A stretch of 64,000 nucleotides of DNA from Chitinophaga sp. SYP-B3965 (lineage in GTDB: Bacteria > Bacteroidota > Bacteroidia > Chitinophagales > Chitinophagaceae): NCBI RefSeq assembly GCF_009647655.1, contig NZ_WJFD01000002.1, forward strand, positions 1 through 64,000. The letters are read 5' to 3'. The notes under the pieces are model-generated. The model was not told where the DNA came from and did no database searches. It worked only from the letters and a program-made list of their open reading frames with translations. Every line of letters starts with the position of its first letter. Within the stretch, counting starts at the first letter, position 1. The position numbers and the translations under genes are program-made. This document shows, piece after piece, positions 1 through 9,470 of the stretch.

Positions 1-1
1 A

Positions 2-139
2 TACTATGAAAAGCGCGTAGCAGAGGGAAAGAACAAAATGAGCGTACTCAATATTATCAGGAATAAACTCGTAGACAGGATGTTTGCCGTCATTAAACGA
101 CAAACACCCTACTCTGAAAATTTACAGGCAGCTGCCTGA
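2..139 (+). CDS. IS110-family transposase, C-terminal fragment (5' end outside window)
   Basis: An open frame enters from the left edge and ends at a TGA at 137-139, giving the last 45 residues of a protein. The segment reads YYEKRVAEGKNKMSVLNIIR and then continues through NKLVDRMFAVIKRQTPY. This is the typical end of IS110/IS116/IS902 transposases, where a K-M-x-x-L-N-x-x-R-N-K-L stretch is followed by a V/F-A-V-I/V-K-R-x-T-P-Y motif. These enzymes use a RuvC-like DEDD domain together with a C-terminal serine-containing domain to move IS110 elements; only the tail is visible here. Whether the element is intact cannot be judged. No terminal inverted repeat is visible to the right, as expected for IS110 elements, which usually lack long ones. 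Confidence 0.75.
   Translation, partial: YYEKRVAEGKNKMSVLNIIRNKLVDRMFAVIKRQTPYSENLQAAA
125..138. repeat. 14-bp perfect palindrome at the end of the transposase frame
   Basis: CAGGCAGCTGCCTG is a perfect palindrome that overlaps the last codons and stop of the IS110-type transposase. It could be part of the element's right end or simply alanine-codon sequence. Its function is unknown. Confidence 0.4.
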
Positions 140-212
140 TATAAATTTGGAACTATCTTAGAATACACAACGGCGGCTTAATAATAAATCTACCGCCTGT
201 GCCATCATCATT

Positions 213-1586
213 TTATTTCATCAGCATTTTTACAAACTTCAACTTATTCTTAAACGGCGCATACTTCATTGGTACATCCAGCCAGGTGCCTGTTTTCATC
301 ACTCCTTTATGATGTGTGAATTCATCAAAGCTGGATCGTCCGTGATAACGGCCCATGCCACTGTAGCCGATACCGCCGAAAGGTAGGTCTGCGTTGGCAA
401 AATGAACTAAGGTGTTGTTGATGCATCCACCGCCAAAGGCCACTTTGTCTATAAACGTTTTTTCTGTGCGGCGGCTCTTTGAGAAAACATAGAGCGATAA
501 TGGGTAGGGATTTTTTGCGATCATCTTTATCGCTTCTTCCGTTGTATTGTATGGGATCACGGGCAGAATGGGGCCGAAGATCTCTTCCTTCATTACCGGT
601 GCATCAAATGAAACATCTGTGAGGATAGTGGGCGCGATGTATTTATTTGTTCTATCTGTTTGCCCCCCTGCTACAATTGTTCCTTGTTGCAGATATGTGG
701 AGAGCTGGTCAAATCTTTTTTCATTAATGATGCGGGGATAATCTTTGCTAACTGAAACATCTTCTCCAAAGAAACGGGTGATGGCATCTTTCATTTCTTC
801 GATGAGGGTATTCATCACACTTTGATGCACTAAGATGTAATCCGGCGCAACACAGGTTTGGCCTGCATTCCAACATTTTCCCCAAATGATCCTTTTGGCT
901 GCGGTTTTCAGATCTGCTCCTTTATCTACTACGCAGGGACTTTTTCCACCCAATTCCAATGTTACCGGTGTAAGATGCGGGGCGGCCATTTCGAGGATCT
1001 TTTTCCCTACGGGAATACTGCCGGTGAAGAACACATGGTCAAAACGATGTTGCATGACCTCGGGGATCACGGTATGGCCTTCTCCTGTGATAACAGCCAC
1101 AAATGCGGGATCGAAGGCATCTTTGATGACCTTTTGGATGACAGCTTCCGTTTGGGGAGCCAGTTCAGAGGGCTTCAGGATGGCGCAATTTCCTGCTGCT
1201 ATGGCCCCTATCAGCGGATCGATGATTAAATTAAAAGGGTAATTCCAGGGGCCGATCAGGAGGATTAATCCTTTGGGCTCGCGGTATATTTTGCTGGCAG
1301 ACGGATAAAGCATCAGGGGGGAACTTACTCCCTGTGGGCGCATCCATTCCCGCAAATTGGTGAGGGCATTGTCTATTTCATCAAATAACAGCCCTACTTC
1401 ACTGGAAAATGCCTCGAGCGGATGTTTGCCCAGATCTGCGTGTAAGGCATCCAGGATGGCGGGTTCGTGCTTTTTTAGGGTTGTTTTCAATTTCTTCAGC
1501 TGCGCTTTGCGAAAAGCATATGAGCGGGTGGCGCCGGAATCGAAAAAACTGCGCTGGGCTGTAAAAACATCAGAAATAGAGGCCAT
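213..1586 (-). CDS. Aldehyde dehydrogenase family protein (ALDH3-like)
   Basis: This 457-residue protein should be a cytosolic NAD(P)-dependent aldehyde dehydrogenase that oxidises aldehydes to carboxylic acids. Visible family motifs are the PWNYP loop (Asn114), the FTGS nucleotide-binding turn near 187-190, the general base Glu211 in LELGGKSP, and the catalytic Cys245 in GQTCVAPDY. The length of about 450 residues and the absence of the longer N-terminus of ALDH1/2 enzymes place it with the class 3-like fatty/aromatic aldehyde dehydrogenases. The ATG at 1586 gives the expected N-terminus. It is a single-gene unit that ends close to the IS110 fragment and is divergent from gatB. The physiological substrate cannot be read from the sequence. 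Confidence 0.92.
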   Translation of the reverse strand: MASISDVFTAQRSFFDSGATRSYAFRKAQLKKLKTTLKKHEPAILDALHADLGKHPLEAFSSEVGLLFDEIDNALTNLREWMRPQGVSSPLMLYPSASKIYREPKGLILLIGPWNYPFNLIIDPLIGAIAAGNCAILKPSELAPQTEAVIQKVIKDAFDPAFVAVITGEGHTVIPEVMQHRFDHVFFTGSIPVGKKILEMAAPHLTPVTLELGGKSPCVVDKGADLKTAAKRIIWGKCWNAGQTCVAPDYILVHQSVMNTLIEEMKDAITRFFGEDVSVSKDYPRIINEKRFDQLSTYLQQGTIVAGGQTDRTNKYIAPTILTDVSFDAPVMKEEIFGPILPVIPYNTTEEAIKMIAKNPYPLSLYVFSKSRRTEKTFIDKVAFGGGCINNTLVHFANADLPFGGIGYSGMGRYHGRSSFDEFTHHKGVMKTGTWLDVPMKYAPFKNKLKFVKMLMK

Positions 1587-1653
1587 AACGAGAGAATTAT
1601 AGGAATGATCTATTACAATTTCGCGAAAATTCCCTGCTTTTTTGCAGTTTGAA

Positions 1654-1661
1654 TATCTTTG
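1654..1661 (+). promoter_or_regulatory. Putative -7 promoter element of gatB
   Basis: TATCTTTG matches the Bacteroidota -7 consensus TAnnTTTG and lies 24 bases before the chosen gatB ATG. No convincing -33 TTG is present at the usual spacing, so this is a half-site match. Confidence 0.45.
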
Positions 1662-1685
1662 TGCGAATCAGTCCGGATTAATAGT

Positions 1686-3143
1686 ATGAGCGCGAGCATC
1701 GATTATAACAAATATGAAGCAGTGATAGGCCTGGAGGTACATGCCCAGCTATTGACGCAAAGTAAGCTGTTTAGCAGTGACAGCGCGGCATTTGGCGGTT
1801 TGCCCAACACGCATATCAGCCCGGTGACACTTGGCCACCCGGGTACTTTGCCCTTTCTGAACAAGAAAGCGGTGGAACTGGCTGTGCGTCTTGGATTTGC
1901 CTGCCATTGCGAGATTGAGCGGGAAAACTTCTTTGCCCGTAAGAATTATTTCTATCCTGATCTTCCGAAAGGTTACCAGATCAGCCAGCATACAGCACCT
2001 ATCTGCATTGGAGGTTATGTTCCTATTCTTACAGAGGGGGGCAGTCGTAATATTCAACTGAACCGTATCCACCTGGAAGAGGATGCCGGAAAATCTATGC
2101 ACGACCAGGACCCTCATAACACCATGGTGGATTACAACCGCGCAGGGGTACCCCTGGTGGAGATTGTAACGGAACCAGACCTGCATAACAGTGATGAAGC
2201 TTATGCTTACCTGACTGAAATGCGTCGCCTGGTACGCTGGCTGGATGTATGTGATGGGAATATGGAAGAAGGCAGCATGCGCTGTGACGCTAACGTTTCC
2301 ATCCGGCTGAAAGGTGATACCAGCCTGGGCACCAAGGTGGAAGTGAAGAACATGAACTCTATCCGCAACGTTAAACGTGCTATCGATAATGAGATCAAAC
2401 GCCAGATAGAACTGGTGGAAGGCGGCGAGCGCATTATACAGGAAACACGCAGTTTTGATGCTTCCAACGGCAGTTCCTTTCCGCTCCGCTCTAAAGAAGA
2501 AGCCAACGATTACCGTTATTTTCCTGAACCGGACCTGGCGCCCTTCCGCATCACGGATGTTTACCTGGATGAGATCCGCTCAGCTTTACCGGAATTACCG
2601 GAAGAAATGCTGGCGCGCTATACGCAACAATTGGGATTGCCGGACTATGATGCCCGTGTGATCTGTGATGATAAAGCCACGGCTGTTTATTTTGAAGCAT
2701 TGATCAATGCTACCCCTCATCACAAGGCTGCGGCCAACTGGATGCTGGGACCTGTTAAATCATGGCTGAATGAACAGAATGCGGGCATGGAGGTTTTCCC
2801 ACTCACACCTGCATCCCTGGCTGCTCTTATTGGCCTGATAGCAGATGGGAAAGTGAATTTCTCGATCGCTTCCTCCCGTATCCTGCCTGCTATGATAGCA
2901 GCGCCAGGTAAAGATCCGCTGGCTATTGCCACTGAACTGAACCTGTTGCAGGACAATGATGCAGGGAACATTCTGCCGGTGATTGAAGAAGTACTGGCAA
3001 AATATCCGGGTAAGGTAGCTGAATTTAAGGCCGGCAAGAAAGGCCTGATAGGGCTTTTTGTGGGAGAAGTGATGAAACTGAGCGCAGGAAAGGCAGACCC
3101 GAAACTCACTAACGAACTCTTAATGAAACGGTTGAACAGCTAA
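1686..3143 (+). CDS. gatB: Aspartyl/glutamyl-tRNA(Asn/Gln) amidotransferase subunit B
   Basis: GatB is the kinase and tRNA-binding subunit of the GatCAB complex. It phosphorylates the side chain of misacylated Glu-tRNA(Gln) or Asp-tRNA(Asn) so that GatA-derived ammonia can amidate it. The N-terminus (YEAVIGLEVHAQL), the ENFFARKNYFYPDLPKGYQI signature and YNRAGVPLVEIVTEPDL are diagnostic. The C-terminal third is the helical GatB/YqeY tail domain. Starting at the ATG at 1686 gives 485 residues, the family's normal length. An earlier in-frame ATG at 1659 would overlap the -7 box and add nine unconserved residues. gatA and gatC are not in the window, so the genes are unlinked here. Confidence 0.97.
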   Translation: MSASIDYNKYEAVIGLEVHAQLLTQSKLFSSDSAAFGGLPNTHISPVTLGHPGTLPFLNKKAVELAVRLGFACHCEIERENFFARKNYFYPDLPKGYQISQHTAPICIGGYVPILTEGGSRNIQLNRIHLEEDAGKSMHDQDPHNTMVDYNRAGVPLVEIVTEPDLHNSDEAYAYLTEMRRLVRWLDVCDGNMEEGSMRCDANVSIRLKGDTSLGTKVEVKNMNSIRNVKRAIDNEIKRQIELVEGGERIIQETRSFDASNGSSFPLRSKEEANDYRYFPEPDLAPFRITDVYLDEIRSALPELPEEMLARYTQQLGLPDYDARVICDDKATAVYFEALINATPHHKAAANWMLGPVKSWLNEQNAGMEVFPLTPASLAALIGLIADGKVNFSIASSRILPAMIAAPGKDPLAIATELNLLQDNDAGNILPVIEEVLAKYPGKVAEFKAGKKGLIGLFVGEVMKLSAGKADPKLTNELLMKRLNS

Positions 3144-3317
3144 ATAAGCCGTTCATCCAAATTGTCGTGAATGGGAATCAGGCTACTGCAATGGCATTGC
3201 TGTCTATTGCTATAAGTTACAAAGCATTAACCCGGAAATGTATTCATTCCCGTTGTACATGCCCAAACCGGCTACATAATTTAACAAAACACTGTGGAGC
3301 ATCCAATTAATTAACCC

Positions 3318-3325
3318 TAATTTTG
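3318..3325 (+). promoter_or_regulatory. Putative -7 promoter element of the TlpA-like gene
   Basis: TAATTTTG fits TAnnTTTG and lies about 30 bases before the ATG at 3356. It supports that start over an upstream in-frame ATG at 3323, which would fall inside the element. Confidence 0.45.
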
Positions 3326-3355
3326 ATTCCATCATTATCGAAAAAAGAAAAGCCC

Positions 3356-4501
3356 ATGAAAAAATTAGCCATATGGTGCGCCAGTGCAGCCCTGTTTGCC
3401 GGTTGCAATAGTCATCCGGAAAAAGGCGCGTTCAAGATAGACGTTCAATTAGCCAATGCTCCTTTAGAAAAAGTTTACCTGGAAGAAATGGCCCTGCAAG
3501 GCCCTAAAATAGTTGACACCAGCGCTGTAAAGGATGCCAGTGGCAAATTTGAGCTGGATGGCATGGTGGCCGAGCAAGGCTTATACCGGATCCGTTTTGA
3601 AAATGGAAAATATATTGTGCTGGGGCTTGATGCCGGAGACATGAGTATCCATGGGGATTACAACGAATTGGAAAAGATTGCGGTGAAAGGTTCTGAAGCA
3701 ACTTCTGAGATCCAGCAATTACTGAGTCACTACAGTGAGAAAGCACAGGTGATGAGTAAAGAGATACAGGCGATGGATAGTCTCCGTATGGCCAAAACGC
3801 CCGACAGCCTGCTCACTGCACGACGTAATGCATTTGAACAGGAGGCGAAAAATTTCCGCCAGTTCTTTATGGATGCTGCACAAAAAACAAAACAACCGGT
3901 AGCTGCTGTGTTTGCTATGCAACTGGTACGCTTTGATGATATCACTGAATTCCTGGAAAATAAAGGTGCCTTTGAAAGTATCGCGAAACGTTTCCCTGAT
4001 AATGCTATGGTGAAGGAAATGATGAAGTCTGTGGCAGATGCGGAGAAAGAATCCAAACAAGGTGCCAGCAGCGGACCTGAATCTAAAGTTGGCCAGCAGG
4101 CGCCGGACTTTGTATTACCTGATCCTAATGGCAAACAGGTAAGCCTGAGTTCTTTTAAAGGCAAATTTGTGCTGGTTGATTTCTGGGCCAGCTGGTGCGG
4201 ACCCTGCCGCCAGGAAAATCCAAATGTGGTGAATGCTTTTATGAAATACAAGGATAAGAACTTTACTATACTGGGCGTTTCCCTGGACAAAGCAAAAGCC
4301 CCCTGGCTGAAAGCTATTGCTGACGATGGTTTGATGTGGAACCATGTAAGTGACCTGAAGTACTGGGAATCTTCTGTAGTTCCTTTGTATGGTATTACGG
4401 GTATCCCTACTAATATACTCGTGGACCCGCAGGGCAAGATCGTTGCGGCTAACCTGAGAGGTAAAGCGCTCGAACAAAAACTAAGTGAAGTATTACAATA
4501 A
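3356..4501 (+). CDS. TlpA-like thiol-disulfide oxidoreductase lipoprotein (DUF4369 + thioredoxin)
   Basis: The 381-residue protein begins with a lipoprotein signal ending at Cys17 (LFAGC). A DUF4369-type beta-rich domain covers roughly residues 25-115, followed by a helical linker. A TlpA/AhpC-TSA thioredoxin fold occupies about residues 240-381, with a WCGPC active site at Cys281 and Cys284 and a cis-proline in GIPTN. Proteins of this architecture are common in Bacteroidota and are thought to act as envelope-anchored reductants in the periplasm; the partner protein is not known. It converges on the first SusD gene, and the two share a bidirectional terminator. The ATG at 3356 is chosen because the signal peptide starts there. 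Confidence 0.9.
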   Translation: MKKLAIWCASAALFAGCNSHPEKGAFKIDVQLANAPLEKVYLEEMALQGPKIVDTSAVKDASGKFELDGMVAEQGLYRIRFENGKYIVLGLDAGDMSIHGDYNELEKIAVKGSEATSEIQQLLSHYSEKAQVMSKEIQAMDSLRMAKTPDSLLTARRNAFEQEAKNFRQFFMDAAQKTKQPVAAVFAMQLVRFDDITEFLENKGAFESIAKRFPDNAMVKEMMKSVADAEKESKQGASSGPESKVGQQAPDFVLPDPNGKQVSLSSFKGKFVLVDFWASWCGPCRQENPNVVNAFMKYKDKNFTILGVSLDKAKAPWLKAIADDGLMWNHVSDLKYWESSVVPLYGITGIPTNILVDPQGKIVAANLRGKALEQKLSEVLQ

Positions 4502-4503
4502 AT

Positions 4504-4534
4504 AAAAAGGAGCATCTTACGATGCTCCTTTTTT
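4504..4534. terminator. Bidirectional terminator between tlpA-like gene and susD1
   Basis: An A-tract, a stem GGAGCATC/GATGCTCC with a TTAC loop, and a T-tract make a symmetric intrinsic terminator. It serves the converging genes that end at 4501 and 4539. Confidence 0.85.
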
Positions 4535-4538
4535 ATGT

Positions 4539-5966
4539 TTAATATCCTTTGTTCTGGGCCAGCTGATCATTACGTTGTGTTTCCTGCAATGGTATAGGAA
4601 GCACTACATAGTCAGTTCCCGGGTTCTGTATCAGGTGTTGCGGACGTGCCGGAATTGGCCTGCCGGTGCGGAGAAAATCCATCACACCAAAACCTTCAAA
4701 CGCCAGCTCCATTCTTCTTTCATCGAGGATCAGTGTAATTAGTTGCGCTTGTGTAACCGGCGGAACAATTACGGATGCACCACGTATAGTGCGAATATCC
4801 TGTAACTGTGTGAGTGCGCCTGCACTTACAAGCGGATCTAACCTGGCCATGGCTTCTGCTTTGATCAGTTTGATCTCTGCCAGCCGAAGTACCGGTACCC
4901 ATTGTTCTCTTGGGTTGTTATAATATTTACCGGTATAACTCAATGTACCTGAAGTGCGGATCATTGGTGATACCCTTCGTTTATCAGTAACACTGAAATT
5001 AGGGAGTGCAAAATAACCGGCTGTATTAATGGAAATATCACCACGGCCTAATGGGCTATAGTGCTGGCCAATGGCATTATTGGTGTTAGGATTATCTGCA
5101 CTGTTCATGGCTACGGAGAAGATCCTTTCTACAGTAGCGTTCATGTTGGCGAAGGTCCAGTTATCAATGGGTTCTGTTGCCAGTTTAAATGCGAGCGGTG
5201 ATGCAATCACTGCATCTGCACTTGTGTTGGCATTTATCCAATCTCCTTTATAGAGATATACTCTTGCCAGCAAACCATCTGCCGCTGCTTTGGTAGCACG
5301 TGCGCGGTTAAAGTAAGCATCGTTCCAGTTTGGTGTAAGTGCAGCAGAAGCTTCTGTGAGGTCTTTGATCATCTGATCATACACTTCTTTCACCGTATTC
5401 CTTTTTACTTTGTTTGCAGCGCTTAATGCCTGTGCACCATCTTCTGCTGCATCAATGATCAATGGAACACCAACATGACTTGCATCTGCTGAAAAGTTGT
5501 AAGGCTGTGCATACAGGTTCACGAGGTAGAAATAACACAGGGCGCGGATAAATTTTGCTTCCGCATAATACTGTGTTGCTTTTGGTGTACCTACTACTGC
5601 TTCATTCTTCAGCAATTTTTTCATGAAGAGATTGGCTTCATAAATAGTGCGGTAACCACCGGTCCAGCAGTTGAGCACAACGGTTACATCTCCGGATAAT
5701 ATGTTGAAGGAACCTGTATTACCAAAGAATGCGGATACATTCACATCGTTGCCGCGCTGATCAGCATAGATCAATACACGGCCACCAAAGAATTCTGCAT
5801 TCTGCAATGCGTTGTACATGCCCAATGCCGCTTTTTCTATCCGGGCAGGATCACTGAAGATCTGCTCAGGATCAATGGCCACATAGGGTGTTTGATCATC
5901 CACTTTAGAACAGGCGCTCCCCATCAAAAGGCCCAGTGCGAGTATATATTTATTAACCGTTTTCAT
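4539..5966 (-). CDS. SusD/RagB family outer-membrane lipoprotein, pair 1
   Basis: SusD-type proteins are surface lipoproteins that sit as lids on SusC channels and capture the substrate. This one has 475 residues. The lipobox ends at Cys19 (MGSAC) and is followed by acidic residues (SKVDDQ), as expected for surface export in Bacteroidota. TPR-like helices fill the N-terminal half (GMYNALQNAEFF; ARATKAAADGLLARVYLYKGD). The C-terminal SusD domain shows LRLAEIKLIKAEAMARL, LDERRMELAFEGF and the terminal LPIPLQETQRN signature. It lies 18 bases downstream of its SusC partner and is presumably co-transcribed with it. The substrate is unknown because no degradative enzyme is nearby. Confidence 0.95.
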   Translation of the reverse strand: MKTVNKYILALGLLMGSACSKVDDQTPYVAIDPEQIFSDPARIEKAALGMYNALQNAEFFGGRVLIYADQRGNDVNVSAFFGNTGSFNILSGDVTVVLNCWTGGYRTIYEANLFMKKLLKNEAVVGTPKATQYYAEAKFIRALCYFYLVNLYAQPYNFSADASHVGVPLIIDAAEDGAQALSAANKVKRNTVKEVYDQMIKDLTEASAALTPNWNDAYFNRARATKAAADGLLARVYLYKGDWINANTSADAVIASPLAFKLATEPIDNWTFANMNATVERIFSVAMNSADNPNTNNAIGQHYSPLGRGDISINTAGYFALPNFSVTDKRRVSPMIRTSGTLSYTGKYYNNPREQWVPVLRLAEIKLIKAEAMARLDPLVSAGALTQLQDIRTIRGASVIVPPVTQAQLITLILDERRMELAFEGFGVMDFLRTGRPIPARPQHLIQNPGTDYVVLPIPLQETQRNDQLAQNKGY

Positions 5967-5984
5967 AATTGTAATTTTTGATGA

Positions 5985-8900
5985 TTAAAATCCTGCTCTA
6001 AGACCAAGTGAAAAAGTACGTGGTAATGGTACACCGCGACTGTCCACACCGAAAGCAATATTTGCCTGGCGGTTGGTATTGATCTCCGGATCCGCACCGG
6101 AATAACCGGTAATGATGAAAGCGTTGTTCACGGATGCAAATACCCGTAAAGCCGTCATGTTAAGTTTCGTTTTTACATCCGGGAAAAGGTAGGCCAGCAT
6201 GATCTCCTGCATGCGCAGGTAATCTGCTGATTCTAACCAGCGTGTAGATGTTTGAGTGGTGATGTTATCCCGCAGGAATAATTTTGGTGTGATGGTATTT
6301 GTATTCGTTGGTGTCCAGCGGGTTTTGATCTCTTCAATATTATTCTGGAAGAAGTTAGTCATCAAACCCTGCCTGGTTGCATTGATCACATAGTTGCCAC
6401 CACTGTATTGCAGTGTAAAACCAAGTTCTATGCCTTTGTAGCTGAAAGTATTTGACCATCCGCCGTACCAGGTTGGATAACCTGTTTTGTTATCCAGGTA
6501 AACTGCATCGGCACCGGTGATAGCGGTTACTTTTGCAGATCCGTCCGGAGTGGTCCAACGATCTGCTGTAGCCACACCGGGAGAAGGGTTATACATTTTT
6601 ACGGTTCCATCTGCAGACAGGAACTGGCCATAACCTGTAGTTGGATTTACACCCGCCCAGCGGATCATATAGAATACACCCAGTGGTTTGCCTATGCTTG
6701 CGCGGCTGGCTCCACTGATGATGTCGTTGGGATCTGCGAGTTTTGTAACCCTGTTCTTCAGGATGGTAAAGTTGGTGGAAGTAGTCCAGTTAAAATCTTT
6801 CTTTGATATGGGGTTAGCGTTGATGGTTAACTCCAATCCCCTGTTATACATGGAGCCAATGTTTGTAGTTACCGCAGCTCCGGGAACACCTGTTGTACGT
6901 AATACAGGTGCGTTGAGGATCAGGTTATCCACGTCATTGTTAAAGTAATCGAAAGTGATATTTAATTTATCTTTCAACAGCGACATGTCAAAACCGATAT
7001 CCAGTTTCTTGGATGTTTCCCATTGAAGATTGGGGTCTCCGATCTGGGTTACGGACAAACCATTTACATCTGCATAGTTGCCACCACCATAGAGTGTTCT
7101 CCATGCATATTCACCCAGCTCTGCATTACCAACACGGCCATAGCTACCCCTGATCTTGAAATCACTGATGACTGCAATATTTTCCTTAAAGAAGGGTTCC
7201 TCTGAGATGCGCCATCCTGCAGATACGCCGGGGAAATATCCACGCCTGTTATTGAGACCGAATCCGGAGAAAGCATCTGCGCGGAAAACGCCTTCTATAT
7301 AATATTTGTTCAAATAGTTATACGCCAGCCTTGCAAAGTAAGAATCAAATGCCTTCGCATTAGCTGTACCTCCGGAGAAAGTATTGGTAGTACCTGCATA
7401 CAGGCCATCATAGATACTGGTAAAATAACCATCTGCAAGGTTACCCTGCCCGGTGTATAATTCTGTACGTTTCGAGTACTGATATTCTAACCCGGCAGTT
7501 AGCATAAATGTATGCGCCTGATTGATGGTATGTGTGTAGGTAGCAAAGTTGGACCAGTTCCACTGGTTGATGCGCAACAGGTTTTCCTGTACAAGTCCGT
7601 TAAGTCCAAATCCATTACCAGCCTGATCGGGACCGCTATACTGATCTTCAAAGTTCTGAATAAAATCTGCACCAAAACGGGAGGTGATCTTCAAACCTTT
7701 AACGGGAGAAAGTTCTCCATAAATGCTTCCCATGGTGCGATTGGTAATGTTGTCATTCCGGCCCATGTACACTGTTGTAAGCGGATGGAAGAAACGGTTC
7801 AGGCGATTGGTGGCTACGGCCACATTATTACCATCTGCCAGATCTCTGTTGGCTGCTGATAAATAATATCCGCCGTATTGACCGGTTGTATTATAGATGG
7901 GAACATTGGGCGGTGCATTATAACCTGCAAAAGTGGCCCCTGCCAGCAAACCGTCTGACAGCACCCCATTATTAACACCTTTGGAAGCATAGAGGCTTAC
8001 TCCTACTTTCAACCATGTTTTAGGTGTAACATCCAGGTTGATACGAACAGAACCGCGGCGCAGCCTGTTTGTGATCACAATACCTTTCATATCCGCATAA
8101 TCAAAGGCGCCATAATACTGCGCTTTATCATTACCACCGGATACGGATACACCGTGGTTCTGAGAAAATCCGGTTTGAAAAACTTCTTTCAACCAATCTG
8201 TACGATCTGGTTTTCCATCATTGTTAAGATCGATGTCCACAGCAATGGGTGTTGTATTTAAATTCGCCGCTTTCTCATTTTGAATGGTAGTGAAATCTTC
8301 TCCATTCAGGAGTTTAGGCAGCCGTGCGGCTTTAGCCCAGTTAAAGTCTCCGTTGTAGGAAACTGCCACCGTACCTTTCTTTCCCCGTTTGGTAGTGATA
8401 ACGATCACGCCATTAGCTGCGCGTGAACCGTACAATGCTGCAGAGGCAGCATCTTTCAATACCGTGATGGATTCGATATCATTCGGGTTGATATCTGCCA
8501 GCGGATTAAAGCGTGTTCCGTTACCACTGTTAAACACGTTCAGATTGGTACCGGTAATTAAAGGAATGCCATCCAGCACGATCAACGGAGAAGTTGCATT
8601 ACTGATGGAGTTCACACCACGGATGCGGATGGAAACAGCATCACCTACAACACCGGAAGTAACGTTCACGTTCACTCCCGCAGCCAGACCATCCAGTGCC
8701 TGGTCAAAACTTTGAACAGGTTTGTCATTGATCTTGTCTCCGCCGATATTAACGGAAGAAGCTGTGGCATCTTTTCGTTTGATGTCTACATAACCTGTTA
8801 CAATTACTTCCTGCAGGGTTTTATCGTCCGTAGTTAACTGAACGTTCCTGCTGGCGCCGGCCGGCGCCTGTAATTCTACATTGCCATAACCAATGAACGA

Positions 8901-9119
8901 GTATACCAGTACATCGGTGGGTTGGGATATTTCTATCCGGTATTCACCATTTGGATTGGTAATGGTTCCTTTGGAAGTGCCTTTGATGGAAACGGTTACA
9001 CCCGGCAGCGGGGAACCATCTTTTGAATCGGTTACTCTCCCGGTAATAATACGGGACTGGGCCAGGACCTGGCCAAAAAGCATAACCGAAAAGAAAATGA
9101 GGAGTATCATTCTTTTCAT
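5985..9119 (-). CDS. SusC/RagA family TonB-dependent outer-membrane transporter, pair 1
   Basis: This 1044-residue protein has a signal peptide ending near residue 20 (VLAQ). A carboxypeptidase-D-like Ig-fold domain spans about 22-105 (GRVTDSKDGSPLPGVTVSIKG) and a TonB plug about 108-230 (EVIVTGY; the SusC motif SAALYGSRAANGVIVITTKRG). The rest is a 22-strand beta-barrel ending in Phe for BAM recognition. It imports a ligand using energy from TonB-ExbBD and works with the SusD encoded just downstream. The ATG at 9119 starts a good signal sequence. No sigma/anti-sigma extension (STN domain) is present, so FecR-type signalling is unlikely. Confidence 0.96.
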   Translation of the reverse strand: MKRMILLIFFSVMLFGQVLAQSRIITGRVTDSKDGSPLPGVTVSIKGTSKGTITNPNGEYRIEISQPTDVLVYSFIGYGNVELQAPAGASRNVQLTTDDKTLQEVIVTGYVDIKRKDATASSVNIGGDKINDKPVQSFDQALDGLAAGVNVNVTSGVVGDAVSIRIRGVNSISNATSPLIVLDGIPLITGTNLNVFNSGNGTRFNPLADINPNDIESITVLKDAASAALYGSRAANGVIVITTKRGKKGTVAVSYNGDFNWAKAARLPKLLNGEDFTTIQNEKAANLNTTPIAVDIDLNNDGKPDRTDWLKEVFQTGFSQNHGVSVSGGNDKAQYYGAFDYADMKGIVITNRLRRGSVRINLDVTPKTWLKVGVSLYASKGVNNGVLSDGLLAGATFAGYNAPPNVPIYNTTGQYGGYYLSAANRDLADGNNVAVATNRLNRFFHPLTTVYMGRNDNITNRTMGSIYGELSPVKGLKITSRFGADFIQNFEDQYSGPDQAGNGFGLNGLVQENLLRINQWNWSNFATYTHTINQAHTFMLTAGLEYQYSKRTELYTGQGNLADGYFTSIYDGLYAGTTNTFSGGTANAKAFDSYFARLAYNYLNKYYIEGVFRADAFSGFGLNNRRGYFPGVSAGWRISEEPFFKENIAVISDFKIRGSYGRVGNAELGEYAWRTLYGGGNYADVNGLSVTQIGDPNLQWETSKKLDIGFDMSLLKDKLNITFDYFNNDVDNLILNAPVLRTTGVPGAAVTTNIGSMYNRGLELTINANPISKKDFNWTTSTNFTILKNRVTKLADPNDIISGASRASIGKPLGVFYMIRWAGVNPTTGYGQFLSADGTVKMYNPSPGVATADRWTTPDGSAKVTAITGADAVYLDNKTGYPTWYGGWSNTFSYKGIELGFTLQYSGGNYVINATRQGLMTNFFQNNIEEIKTRWTPTNTNTITPKLFLRDNITTQTSTRWLESADYLRMQEIMLAYLFPDVKTKLNMTALRVFASVNNAFIITGYSGADPEINTNRQANIAFGVDSRGVPLPRTFSLGLRAGF

Positions 9120-9470
9120 ATCGATTAGATTTTGGTGTGCTAACTTATCTTGCTGATAGTAATAGCCAATCGTCGTTGAACGGGGGTTATTTTAGTTAAT
9201 GCCTCGCTTGAAGGGATAAATAGCTGGGGTAAATTCTTTTTCCTTGCTTAGTGGGTCGTTAGGTTCTATAATAGTAATTTACGAAACATTTATCAAAAAG
9301 CTATCTTGATCAGTGAAAACAACATGAGTTAAATAAATAATATTTGATATATCGCGTTATTTATCTATCTGTGAATCTATATTTTTATCATGTTTGCTCA
9401 TTTTGTCATTAACAGAAAAAGCTGATCTCTTGAAGATCAGCTTTTTCTATATATTTTAACCTAGATAAGA
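9120..9470. other. Intergenic region upstream of susC1
   Basis: These 351 bases hold the susD2 terminator (9416-9446) and the susC1 leader. I see no ORF and no match to the TAnnTTTG consensus on the minus strand. The sequence TTAGATTTT, read on the plus strand at 9125-9133 just before the susC1 start, also occurs before susC3. Confidence 0.5.
9416..9446 (-). terminator. Terminator of the susC2-susD2 unit
   Basis: AAAAAGCTGATCT, a CTTGA loop and the exact complementary arm form a 13-bp stem, including the A/T tracts. It lies 25 bases beyond the susD2 stop. Confidence 0.85.

Noticed and set aside
3730..4515. 261-codon open frame on the minus strand
   Set aside because: Antisense to the TlpA-like gene and running into the shared terminator.
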